A stretch of DNA of 64,000 bases from Alteromonas sp. BMJM2 (GTDB taxonomy: Bacteria; Pseudomonadota; Gammaproteobacteria; Enterobacterales; Alteromonadaceae): the NCBI RefSeq assembly GCF_027257845.1, contig NZ_JAPVOT010000003.1, positions 62,001-126,000 on the forward strand, read 5' to 3'. The position numbers were made by a program, and so were the translations under genes. The notes under the pieces are model-generated. The model was not told the origin of the DNA. It was given only the letters and a program-made list of their open reading frames with translations, and did not search any database. The stretch's first letter is position 1, and each line of letters begins with the position of its first letter. Below, piece after piece: positions 8,756 through 17,508 of the stretch.

Positions 8756-10240
8756 ATGAGTCAGTATCTTCTTGCCATTGATCAAGGCACAACCAGTTCT
8801 CGCAGTATTATTTTTTCTTCTAGTGGCAAGATAGAAGCTGTCGCACAACAAGAGTTTTCTCAAAAGTACCCTAAAGACGGCTGGGTAGAACACGAACCAG
8901 AGGAAATTTGGGAAAGCGTTCTATTTACTCTTAGGAATGTTTTTAAAAAGTGCTCACTTGCGCCATCGGATATTGCCTCAATTGGCATTACCAACCAACG
9001 TGAAACCACATTAGTGTGGAACAAGTCGACAGGTAAAACGGTATACCCCGCCATTGTATGGCAAGACCGACGCACCGCTCAGCAATGCCGAGACTTAAGC
9101 AGTGATGAGGAGTTTGTCTCTTATATCAACTCCACCACAGGGCTTTTATTAGACCCCTATTTTTCAGCCACAAAAGTGGCGTGGATTTTAGACAACGTAG
9201 AAGGTGCAAGAGAACAGGCTGAAAACGGAGACTTGTTGTTTGGCACGGTAGACAGCTACTTGATATGGCGATTAACCGATGGTCAGTCGCACAAGACTGA
9301 TGCCACTAATGCTTCTCGCACAATGCTATTTGATATTAATAAGCAGCAATGGGATAAACGTTTACTAGAGCGCTTTAATATTCCTAGCAGCATGTTACCA
9401 GAGGTAATGGATTGCGCCGCTGACTACGGCGTAATAAACGAGGAAATTTTAGGAAAAGCCATTCCTATACAAGGTGTAGCCGGCGATCAGCAAGCGGCGC
9501 TTGTAGGGCAGGCATGCTTTAAAAAGGGGATGGCGAAAAGCACCTACGGTACAGGTTGCTTCATGATCCTCAATACAGGTAACACTCCCCTTCAGTCTAA
9601 AAACAGACTGCTCACTACAGTTGGATATCGCATTAATGGTGAAACCACTTATGCACTAGAGGGCAGTATTTTTATGGCCGGAGCCACGGTTCAGTGGCTA
9701 CGAGATGGTCTCAAGCTGATTGGCGATGCCGCAGAATCTGAGGCATTAGCGCAGCGTGCAAGACAAGACAATGGTGTGTTTTTGGTACCCGCCTTCACTG
9801 GATTAGGCGCCCCTTATTGGGATCCGGACGCCCGAGGCGCAATTTTGGGCCTTACCCGAGATACGGGTATCAGTGAAATTGTCGCAGCAGGCTTGCAATC
9901 AGTTTGCTATCAAACCAAAGATCTTCAAAAAGCCATGGAAAGTGATGGCGCGCGACCTACCAACATTCGTGTAGATGGCGGTATGTCTCAAAACGATTGG
10001 GTAATGGGCTTTCTTTCTGACGTACTAGGTGCAGAAGTTGAAAGACCCGAGGTCACTGAAACTACTGCACTAGGCGCCGCGTTCCTTGCTGGTTTGCAGC
10101 ACGGTATTTTTGACTCCATCGATGACTTAACCCAGTGCTGGAAAAGCGACAGAGTATTTACTCCTCGTTTATCGAAAGCAGAACGGGATCAAGCCTATGA
10201 TGGTTGGAAAGAAGCGGTAGAGCGAATTCGCTGTAACTAA
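8756..10240 (+). CDS. glpK: Glycerol kinase GlpK
   Basis: This ATP-dependent kinase (494 aa) converts glycerol to glycerol-3-phosphate, the substrate of GlpD. It has the FGGY-family N-terminus [14 protein letters not shown], the substrate segment GITNQRETT and the C-terminal signature [14 protein letters not shown] chose ATG 8756-8758 because AAAGGTG lies five bases upstream and [12 protein letters not shown] is the usual start; the ATG at 8729 is less likely. It is divergent from glpR. No GlpF glycerol facilitator is encoded in the window. Confidence 0.96.
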   Translation: MSQYLLAIDQGTTSSRSIIFSSSGKIEAVAQQEFSQKYPKDGWVEHEPEEIWESVLFTLRNVFKKCSLAPSDIASIGITNQRETTLVWNKSTGKTVYPAIVWQDRRTAQQCRDLSSDEEFVSYINSTTGLLLDPYFSATKVAWILDNVEGAREQAENGDLLFGTVDSYLIWRLTDGQSHKTDATNASRTMLFDINKQQWDKRLLERFNIPSSMLPEVMDCAADYGVINEEILGKAIPIQGVAGDQQAALVGQACFKKGMAKSTYGTGCFMILNTGNTPLQSKNRLLTTVGYRINGETTYALEGSIFMAGATVQWLRDGLKLIGDAAESEALAQRARQDNGVFLVPAFTGLGAPYWDPDARGAILGLTRDTGISEIVAAGLQSVCYQTKDLQKAMESDGARPTNIRVDGGMSQNDWVMGFLSDVLGAEVERPEVTETTALGAAFLAGLQHGIFDSIDDLTQCWKSDRVFTPRLSKAERDQAYDGWKEAVERIRCN

Positions 10241-10287
10241 AACTCCTTATTTTTCCAAATGTTAATAAAGCGTTGTAATAATATGTC

Positions 10288-10307
10288 CTTTTTTTGCGCA
10301 AAAAAAG
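10288..10307. repeat. Perfect 20-base palindrome with T and A tracts
   Basis: C, seven T, GCGC, seven A, G forms a perfect palindrome, 48 bases after the glpK stop and about 10 bases before the probable TonB-receptor promoter. It could act as a glpK terminator, a bent site or a protein-binding site. The sequence does not decide between these. Confidence 0.6.
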
Positions 10308-10318
10308 TTTTTATAACA

Positions 10319-10349
10319 TTGTAATTACATTGTCTTTTTGTGCTAGTAT
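10319..10349 (+). promoter_or_regulatory. Candidate promoter of the TonB-dependent receptor gene
   Basis: TTGTAA (10319-10324) and TAGTAT (10344-10349) are separated by 19 bases, slightly long for a sigma-70 promoter. The -10 lies nine bases before the LacI-type operator at 10359, so a bound repressor would cover the start point. The rest of the 303-base gap holds a 170-base leader. Confidence 0.4.
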
Positions 10350-10358
10350 TGGAACCAA

Positions 10359-10373
10359 GGTAAACGTTTCACC
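10359..10373 (+). promoter_or_regulatory. LacI/GalR-type operator before the TonB receptor
   Basis: GGTAAACGTTTCACC has an AAACGTTT core, inside longer AAGGT...ACCTT arms. The same motif lies before galT (26508), the exported hydrolase (22604) and, more weakly, galM (27771). The likely binder is the LacI-family protein encoded at 28049. Confidence 0.65.
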
Positions 10374-10543
10374 TTTTACCTTATGAAAATTAGCGTATAT
10401 TTTTCATGATGTTACAAAATTATAATTAGAAAAATATAGCACTCAAAGTGTAAAAGTAATGTTAACAAGCTCGAAGGCGCGCACTAACACGTAATTTGAG
10501 TGAAAAATACGTTAATACGTAGCCTACTCACGGAGAAAACACA

Positions 10544-13357
10544 GTGACACATAAAACAAACACATCACAATTCAGCCCAATGGCAAAACGCTCCCTATTG
10601 GGTGTTGCTATCGCTGCTGCCCTGCATTCGCCCATCGTGTTGGCGCAAGATTCTGCGTCACAAAATGTAAAAGATGCACCCGTTGAAATTATTGAAGTGC
10701 GCGGCATTGTTAGCAGTTTAAAACGCGCAATGGCCGACAAAAAAGAAAACCTAGCCGTTTCCGATGGCATCGCTGCTGAAGACTTAGGCAAATTTCCAGA
10801 CCTTAACGTTGCAGAATCTTTGCAACGTATCACTGGTGTGTCGATAGACAGAAACGGTGGCGAAGGCCAACAAGTAACAGTTCGTGGTTTTGGCCCACAG
10901 TTCAACACAGTTTTAGTGAATGGTCGTCAGCTAGCAACCGATGCAGCTGGTCGTGCGTTTAACTTTGATATTCTGGCTGCTGACCAAATTACAGGTGCAA
11001 GTATTTATAAAAGTGCTGTTGCCAACCTACAATCTGGTGGTATTGGCTCAACAATAAATATCTCTACCGCCCGTCCATTCAACTACGATGGTTTCCAAGC
11101 GGTGGGTATGGTGAAAGGCATGTACGAAAGCCTTTCTGAAGAAACCTCGCCACAAGCCTCGTTTTTAGTTAGCAACACTTTTGCTGATGACAAATTTGGT
11201 GTTCTTCTTGCTGCTTCACATCAAGAACGCCAAGTTCAGATAAACCGTATTCAAACGGCAGGCTGGCGTCCAGGTCTTACTCTGTCTAACAGAAACGATG
11301 GCATTATTGCGGATAACGTATACCTTCCTCGAAACTGGGATCAGCTTGTTGATCAGCAAGACAGAACACGTACTAACGTTTCACTTGTTGCGCAATACGC
11401 GCCTTCAGATGACGTAACAATTACGCTAGACGGCTTTGTGTCTAAGTTCGAAGTAGACTCACAAGTGACAGATTTAGCATCATGGTTTGAGCCTGATCGC
11501 GTAGGCTCTGCACAAATCTCTGATAATGGAACTGCAATACAGTTCACTCAAGAAATTGACTTACACCAAGGTAGCGGTAACCCAGCGTCTGACTTTGTGT
11601 CATCAAGCCGTGGCGTTCGTGATGTGACTACTGAAGGCTTCGGTATCAACGTTGAATGGCAAGTAAGTGATGCATTATCAGCAACCTTCGATATCTCTAA
11701 TTCAACAGCTGAAAACGACATTGCAGGCGAAGGCCGCTTTAACGTTGTAGGTATTATTAACAACTACTCGTTTGACGGAACTGGCAGTACGCCAACAGTT
11801 GCACACGATGGTTTTGGTAATGGCCAACTACCTGACATTTCTCTTAACCGTCTTCACTACAATGACTTAGGGAATACCCAAGCGACTGAAGATGAAGTGA
11901 CCGAATACAAGGCAGACTTCACCTATATGTCTGACTCAGATGTGTTCCGCAAAGCTGACTTCGGTATTTTGTTATCTGAGCGAGAGAAGTATGTTTACCA
12001 AGAATTTGGTTCACAATGCGCATTCTGTGGTTACGCGACACCTGCGCCAGTTGATGAATTAAACATCCGTCCGTTTACTGCTCAAAACTTCTTCAGCGGA
12101 CTAATTGATACATGGTACACCTACGATGGTGATGCATACCTTGACTTTTTAGCATCACAAGGTGCGCCAGTAATCCCAACATTACAGCCAAACTACTACA
12201 ACATTGAAGAAGACGTAACGGCTCTTTACGCACAATTTGAGTTTGGCTATGACATTGGCGATATGCCGCTTACTATGAACTTCGGTGCTCGCTACGAAGA
12301 AACCGACGTTGCGGTATCAGCAGTACAAGCGTTCATCTCGGATGTTGTCCCTACCACCGATTTAACATTGTTTGCGAATAGATTTGCTCCGGCTAATGAC
12401 ATTACCGGTACCTCGTCGTACTCAAACTTGCTACCTAGCTTGAACGTGAAGTTAGAAGTGCAGGAAGATATGTTGGTGCGCTTCTCTCGCTACGACTCAC
12501 TGACTCGTCCAACAATGGCACAGATGTCGCCAGCGACAACATTTAACGAGCCGCGTAGACAGAATCTACAGGCGAGTGGCGGTAACCCTGGGCTGCAACC
12601 TTTTGAAGCAGAGAACTGGGATCTATCGTTTGAATGGTACTACAGTGACGATTCAGTGTTCTCTTTTGCATTCTTCAGCAAAGACGTTCAAAACTTTATC
12701 GTAACGCTATCGGGTAATGAAATTTATTCAATGACTGATAGAAGCCCTGTAAATGGTTACCGTTGTGCTGAAGCAAACTGTGCTGAAGGTTTATCGTTAG
12801 ACGCGCAAAACCCTGACCGCGATGTGGTTGCAGAGACTGAAGAATTGAACGGCGAGAGTGAGGTTTATACCGTTACTCGTCCTCAAAACGGTGAAACAGC
12901 AACAGTTAACGGTTACGAAATTGCGCTAACTCACATTTGGGATAACGGTTTCGGTGTTACTGCGAACGCGACTATCGTAAACAGTGACATAGGTGTGAGT
13001 GGCGACACTGCACAAACGTTTGCTTTACCTGGCCTTGGTGATTCGCAAAACCTCATTGTGTTCTATGAGCGTGACGCGTTCCAAGCCCGTGTTGCATTCA
13101 ACAACAGAGAGTCATTCTTGTTTGCACTTGATAACACCTCTGTTGGCGGTGCTACTGGCGAGCCGGTGACTACTGAAACTTACGGTCAGTGGGATGTGAG
13201 TGCTAGCTACGACATCAATGAAAACTTCTCAGTATTCTTTGAAGGTATCAACGTGACTGAGGAAGAGCTTACTCAAGTGGGTCGCTTCCCAGATCAAATT
13301 TATTCAATTGAAGATAATGGCTCTCGTTTCGCGGTAGGTGTTCGAGGCTCATTCTAA
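10544..13357 (+). CDS. TonB-dependent outer-membrane receptor, carbohydrate type
   Basis: This 937-aa receptor probably imports galactosides across the outer membrane using TonB energy. A signal peptide ends near VLAQD. The plug domain carries DLNVAESLQRITGVSI and QQVTVRGFGPQFNTVLVNGR, typical of the Caulobacter/Xanthomonas-type carbohydrate receptors. A long beta-barrel ends in Phe (GVRGSF), as outer-membrane proteins do. The GTG start has GGAG about 10 bases upstream. A LacI-type operator precedes the gene and a terminator follows it. The substrate is inferred from the neighbouring alpha-galactosidase and Leloir genes. Confidence 0.92.
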   Translation: MTHKTNTSQFSPMAKRSLLGVAIAAALHSPIVLAQDSASQNVKDAPVEIIEVRGIVSSLKRAMADKKENLAVSDGIAAEDLGKFPDLNVAESLQRITGVSIDRNGGEGQQVTVRGFGPQFNTVLVNGRQLATDAAGRAFNFDILAADQITGASIYKSAVANLQSGGIGSTINISTARPFNYDGFQAVGMVKGMYESLSEETSPQASFLVSNTFADDKFGVLLAASHQERQVQINRIQTAGWRPGLTLSNRNDGIIADNVYLPRNWDQLVDQQDRTRTNVSLVAQYAPSDDVTITLDGFVSKFEVDSQVTDLASWFEPDRVGSAQISDNGTAIQFTQEIDLHQGSGNPASDFVSSSRGVRDVTTEGFGINVEWQVSDALSATFDISNSTAENDIAGEGRFNVVGIINNYSFDGTGSTPTVAHDGFGNGQLPDISLNRLHYNDLGNTQATEDEVTEYKADFTYMSDSDVFRKADFGILLSEREKYVYQEFGSQCAFCGYATPAPVDELNIRPFTAQNFFSGLIDTWYTYDGDAYLDFLASQGAPVIPTLQPNYYNIEEDVTALYAQFEFGYDIGDMPLTMNFGARYEETDVAVSAVQAFISDVVPTTDLTLFANRFAPANDITGTSSYSNLLPSLNVKLEVQEDMLVRFSRYDSLTRPTMAQMSPATTFNEPRRQNLQASGGNPGLQPFEAENWDLSFEWYYSDDSVFSFAFFSKDVQNFIVTLSGNEIYSMTDRSPVNGYRCAEANCAEGLSLDAQNPDRDVVAETEELNGESEVYTVTRPQNGETATVNGYEIALTHIWDNGFGVTANATIVNSDIGVSGDTAQTFALPGLGDSQNLIVFYERDAFQARVAFNNRESFLFALDNTSVGGATGEPVTTETYGQWDVSASYDINENFSVFFEGINVTEEELTQVGRFPDQIYSIEDNGSRFAVGVRGSF

Positions 13358-13370
13358 AAGTATGTGTTTT

Positions 13371-13394
13371 GGCAGGGTGAAAACCCTGCCTTTT
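13371..13394 (+). terminator. Rho-independent terminator after the TonB receptor
   Basis: Stem GGCAGGGT / ACCCTGCC is followed by TTTT. It lies between the receptor and the halogenase-like gene, so it may lower expression of the downstream genes relative to the receptor. Confidence 0.8.
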
Positions 13395-13465
13395 ATTCAC
13401 AAGCTTATTGGAAAATGAATAAGTTTATGAATAAATGTAGCAAAACAAATTGGCAGTAATCTCTC

Positions 13466-14998
13466 ATGAATTTTTCGACCAACACATCATCCAAACAACG
13501 TATTGTCATTGTTGGCGGTGGCACTGCAGGTTGGCTAACTGCAGCCATTGTTGCGGCAAAACACAAAGTGGCGAAAGGTCAGTGTGGTTTAGATATCACC
13601 CTAGTTGAGTCTAGCGATATTCCTACCGTAGGCGTTGGCGAAGGTACTTGGCCTACCATGCGAAATACGTTGAAAGACATAGGGTTGTCAGAAAAAGAAG
13701 TATTCAAGCGATGCTCTGCAGCATTTAAACAAGGCGGCAAATTTGTTAACTGGGTAAATGGTAATGGCGACTTTTATTATCATCCCTTCACCGTACCGCT
13801 AGGGTATGGCCGTGTTGAAATGGCCCCTTATATTAATAACATTGCCGACTTTGCTAATACTACCAACTTCCAGCAGCACGTATGCGAGCAGAATATGGCG
13901 CCGCGCACGCTGAATGAAGAAGAATACAGTAGCGCACAATCAAACTACGCCTACCACCTAGACGCAGGTGCATTTGCCGACATGCTAAAGTCTTTTTGCA
14001 AAGAAGAGTTGGGCGTGCAGCATAAAGTTGCCACCGTTGAGCAAGTGTCGGCGACCTCTTCAGAGCATATAGAAAGTATTACGCTGGATGACAACAGTAC
14101 GCTTCATGCAGACCTCTTCGTAGACTGCTCTGGTTTTCGCTCTATGCTGCTAGGCGAAGCACTTCAAGAGCCCGTAGTGTCTGCAAACGATGTACTGTTT
14201 AACAACTCTGCAATCGCGCTACATGTGCCTTACGAAGATGACTTTGAGATTAAGCCATACACGCAAGCTACCGCTCAGGAAGCCGGTTGGATATGGGATA
14301 TTGGCCTCTCTTCTCGAAGAGGCGTGGGTCACGTTTACTCCACTGACTTTACCGATGATGGGCGGGCTGAAGAGTTGCTCCGTCGCTATGTGGGTGATGA
14401 AATGGGCAAGCTGAATGCACGTGTTATTCGGTTTGACTCAGGTTATAAAAAGAGAATTTGGAAAGGTAACTGTATCGGTGTAGGTTTGTCCGCCGGCTTT
14501 GTTGAGCCTCTAGAAGCCACAGCACTTATGCTAATAGAAATCTCAGCGAGGTATATTGCCGAGCAAATGCCTACGCCAGCTTCAGCAATGCCAATAATTA
14601 GCCAGCGCTTTAACAAGCAAATGCAGTACAGGTGGCAGCGTATTATCGACTTTTTAAAGCTGCACTACATTTTCAACCAACGTAGCGAGCCTTACTGGCA
14701 AGCCAATCGAGACATTGCGTCAATTCCTGATTCGTTGAAAGAAGATCTCGAAATTTGGAAGTATCGTGGGCCGCAAATTGCTGATTTTTCAGCAGCAATA
14801 GAACTATTTCCCGCTGCAAGCTATCAGTACGTGCTTTATGGAATGGGCTTCTCACCTGATTTCTCACTGCAGTCGCATTTCTATACCGAACGGGACTTGG
14901 CTGACAAAGTCATGAAACAGAATCAACTGATAACACAGCAAAAACTGAGTAGCTTACCGAATCATAGAGACTACATAGAGCAGTGGTTAGCTAGCTAA
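13466..14998 (+). CDS. Flavin-dependent tryptophan-halogenase-like protein
   Basis: This 510-aa protein belongs to the PrnA-like flavin-dependent halogenase family (reduced FAD, oxygen and halide). It has the FAD motif VGGGTAGW (16-23), the WPTMRNTL segment and a lysine in AAFKQGGKFVNW (K88) that aligns with the catalytic lysine of PrnA. It also has the GFVEPLEAT segment near residues 345-353. The second halogenase motif WxWxIP reads WIWDIG (275-280), so the Pro is missing. Members next to TonB receptors are common in Alteromonas, Xanthomonas and Caulobacter but have no established substrate. Halogenation is therefore not certain. SapC follows 12 bases later. Confidence 0.85.
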   Translation: MNFSTNTSSKQRIVIVGGGTAGWLTAAIVAAKHKVAKGQCGLDITLVESSDIPTVGVGEGTWPTMRNTLKDIGLSEKEVFKRCSAAFKQGGKFVNWVNGNGDFYYHPFTVPLGYGRVEMAPYINNIADFANTTNFQQHVCEQNMAPRTLNEEEYSSAQSNYAYHLDAGAFADMLKSFCKEELGVQHKVATVEQVSATSSEHIESITLDDNSTLHADLFVDCSGFRSMLLGEALQEPVVSANDVLFNNSAIALHVPYEDDFEIKPYTQATAQEAGWIWDIGLSSRRGVGHVYSTDFTDDGRAEELLRRYVGDEMGKLNARVIRFDSGYKKRIWKGNCIGVGLSAGFVEPLEATALMLIEISARYIAEQMPTPASAMPIISQRFNKQMQYRWQRIIDFLKLHYIFNQRSEPYWQANRDIASIPDSLKEDLEIWKYRGPQIADFSAAIELFPAASYQYVLYGMGFSPDFSLQSHFYTERDLADKVMKQNQLITQQKLSSLPNHRDYIEQWLAS

Positions 14999-15010
14999 AA
15001 GAGAATAAGA

Positions 15011-15775
15011 ATGCCAAATTTTGAAGTTTTAACTGCTGATAAACACAGCGATGTACGTGTCGACGAAGACAAGTTAGCCAAGACATTTGCTAACTTCCAC
15101 TTAGTTAATATAGAGATTAAAGAAGCGGTTCAAGCCTCTAGTGAATACCCACTTTTTTTCAGTAAAGTGAGTAATCAGCAGCGCTGGACTATTTCGGCAC
15201 TTTGCGGTTTTGCGCCGAAAGAAAACGTGTTTGAAACTCAAGGCACATGGCTTGCGCACGTTACACCGCTAAGTTTGCGTACCTTGCCATTTACCTTGAG
15301 TTTTGAAAGCGACCCCACTACTCCCGAAACCTTGTTGGATATGGATTCACCGGCAGTTGCAAAAAACAATACTGAAAAAGACAGTGGAGACGCCTTGTTC
15401 TTATCAAGTGGTCGTCCAACTGCTTATTTAGATAATAAACAAAAATTGCTCAAAGAGCGCGTTGATGCAATGCAACAAACTGCATCCTTGTTAAGTGAGC
15501 TTGCTGAGCTAGCGCTTATTCAACCTACCGACTTACTGATTGAATATGCAGATAAAACGCAGCAGCGCGTTGGCGGCCTAGCTATGCTTAACGAAGAACG
15601 GCTCCAACAGCTCTCACCAGAAACGCTCTCTGCTCTCAATAAGAAAGGGGTGCTCTCTGTTCTATTTAATATTCTGGGCTCAGTGTTTCAAATAAACCGT
15701 GTTATTAGGCTCCACAACACAAAATTCCCTACTCGCCTCATAAACAATGTGAAGTTCGAGATTAGCAAACCGTAA
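15011..15775 (+). CDS. SapC-family protein
   Basis: This 254-aa soluble protein matches the SapC family in its EYPLFFSKV segment and the following LCGF...NVF...GTWLAHVTPLSLR stretch. The name comes from a Campylobacter surface-layer locus; in marine and plant bacteria the family sits beside tryptophan-halogenase-like genes and TonB receptors, as here. Its molecular role is unknown. It has no signal peptide or membrane segment. It lies 12 bases after the halogenase-like gene and 19 bases before the symporter, so the three form one operon. Confidence 0.8.
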   Translation: MPNFEVLTADKHSDVRVDEDKLAKTFANFHLVNIEIKEAVQASSEYPLFFSKVSNQQRWTISALCGFAPKENVFETQGTWLAHVTPLSLRTLPFTLSFESDPTTPETLLDMDSPAVAKNNTEKDSGDALFLSSGRPTAYLDNKQKLLKERVDAMQQTASLLSELAELALIQPTDLLIEYADKTQQRVGGLAMLNEERLQQLSPETLSALNKKGVLSVLFNILGSVFQINRVIRLHNTKFPTRLINNVKFEISKP

Positions 15776-15794
15776 TTTTTCTAGGAGTACGTGA

Positions 15795-17303
15795 ATGTTT
15801 TCCAGCACGATTCAAGTGTCTGTTTTTGTGTTCGTTACCGCGCTAATTGGTTTTTTAACGTATTTGAGTTGTCGTGGACAAAATAGAAATGCGCAAAACC
15901 AAAACCGTGAGTTCTTTCTTGCCGGTGGCGGATTAGCTTGGTATTTCATAGCGGGCAGTATTACGTTAACAAACTTAAGTACCGATCAACTTGTTGGTAT
16001 GAACGGAAACCAAATGGCGCTTCTCTCGCTGTGGGAGTTTTCTGCGGTGGTTGGTTTATTTGTACTAGCAAAAGTGTTTCTTCCTGTTTACTACAAATTT
16101 AAATGTACTACGACTACCGAATTGCTAGAGCTTCGCTATAACGATAAGCACATTCGTGCAGTGATCAGCGTATTATTTTTTGCGGGCAGCGCACTTATCT
16201 TTTGTCCTGCGGTCATTTATTCTGGCTCCCTATTTATGCAATCAATGTTTAATGTAGAGCTACCATTGATGTATATCGCAGTTATCTTTGTGGTTGTTGG
16301 CGCACTGTATGCCATCTTTGGCGGCCTTCGAGCTGTTGCCGTTTCAGATACTTATTCCGGTGTTCTGCTGCTTACCATGGCGGTAATTGTTTTAATTCTC
16401 GCGTTACAAGCCATTGACTACAACTTCGACGGTATTCCACAAGAGCGCCTTACGCTTATCGGCGACAATGACTCCCCTATTCCATGGCACACCCTGCTAA
16501 CAGGCATGATTTTTATTCAAATGTTTTACTGGGGTACGAATCAGGTAATTACGCAACGAGCGATGGCCGCGCCATCGTTAAAAGAGGCGCAAAAGGGTGT
16601 ATTCGCCGCAGCAGGCATTCGTTTATTAATTGTTCCTGCAATCATCGTGATTCCTGGCATAGTGTCTTACAAGCTGTTCGGCGACATTGGCGATAGTGCC
16701 TACGGCAAAATTGTAGCAACCGTGTTGCCAGACTGGTTATCCGGCGTATTTGCTGCGGCAATGGCGGCGGCAGTACTGACTACCTTTAACAGTAACCTGA
16801 ACTCAGCCACTGCGCTTTATGTTTGCGATATTCATGAGAGTTACGTTAACAAAACGCCTAACGTACCTAAATTAAGCGGTTACGTTACTGTATTACTGTG
16901 TTTAATTTCATTAGCGCTGATTCCTGTTTATCAGCAGGCCGACAGTATTATCAATCTAGTACAGAAACTTTATGGCCTATTAAGTATGCCAATTCTTTCT
17001 GTGTTCATTGTTGGTCTCTTGTTTAGAAACGTTCATGCGTTTGCTGCTATTGGTGCTGTTACTTTTGGCGTTTCTTTTTATGCATTTGTCAGTTTTGAAG
17101 CATCGCCGTTTTACGCACCATTTGGCTTGCATTATATCCACCTCATGTTTGCAACGCTTATAGGCTGTGTGTCATTCGCACTCATTGTGAACAGGGTCAT
17201 CTTTAAACAAAAAGCAGAATTTTCAATGGCGTTAAACAGCGATAGTCCCTTTGAAGAAAGCACTATTGAAAATCAAAGTACTGTTGAAAACAAAAACGCC
17301 TAG
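15795..17303 (+). CDS. Sodium/sugar symporter (SSS family, SGLT type)
   Basis: This inner-membrane transporter (502 aa) has about 13-14 hydrophobic helices and SSS-family features: the FFLAGGGLAWYFIAGSITLTN segment, WGTNQVITQRAMAA, and LTTFNSNLNSA. It probably carries a galactoside or galactose with sodium ions. It is the last gene of the halogenase/SapC operon and ends in a strong terminator. A second symporter of the same superfamily survives only as a fragment after galK (23880-24161), so this one may be the functioning transporter of the regulon. Confidence 0.88.
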   Translation: MFSSTIQVSVFVFVTALIGFLTYLSCRGQNRNAQNQNREFFLAGGGLAWYFIAGSITLTNLSTDQLVGMNGNQMALLSLWEFSAVVGLFVLAKVFLPVYYKFKCTTTTELLELRYNDKHIRAVISVLFFAGSALIFCPAVIYSGSLFMQSMFNVELPLMYIAVIFVVVGALYAIFGGLRAVAVSDTYSGVLLLTMAVIVLILALQAIDYNFDGIPQERLTLIGDNDSPIPWHTLLTGMIFIQMFYWGTNQVITQRAMAAPSLKEAQKGVFAAAGIRLLIVPAIIVIPGIVSYKLFGDIGDSAYGKIVATVLPDWLSGVFAAAMAAAVLTTFNSNLNSATALYVCDIHESYVNKTPNVPKLSGYVTVLLCLISLALIPVYQQADSIINLVQKLYGLLSMPILSVFIVGLLFRNVHAFAAIGAVTFGVSFYAFVSFEASPFYAPFGLHYIHLMFATLIGCVSFALIVNRVIFKQKAEFSMALNSDSPFEESTIENQSTVENKNA

Positions 17304-17323
17304 CTTTTCTGTAAGTATCTTTT

Positions 17324-17352
17324 AAGAGGGTACGCTGCGTACCCTCTTTTGT
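17324..17352 (+). terminator. Rho-independent terminator after the symporter gene
   Basis: The perfect stem AAGAGGGTACG / CGTACCCTCTT with a three-base loop is followed by a T-rich stretch. It closes the halogenase-SapC-symporter operon and separates it from the alpha-galactosidase. Confidence 0.88.
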
Positions 17353-17508
17353 TTATCAAGCGATGCATTAACTATGCTTTGTTGTTGCTAGAGACCTTTT
17401 GCGCTGGCTCGACGTTATTGCCACGTACTATTTCGCGCTCTTTTTCGCACAATGGATAGCTAATCCGCCAGCATCTTTGCTCAACCTATTTTTAACGTCG
17501 AGGTTTAT

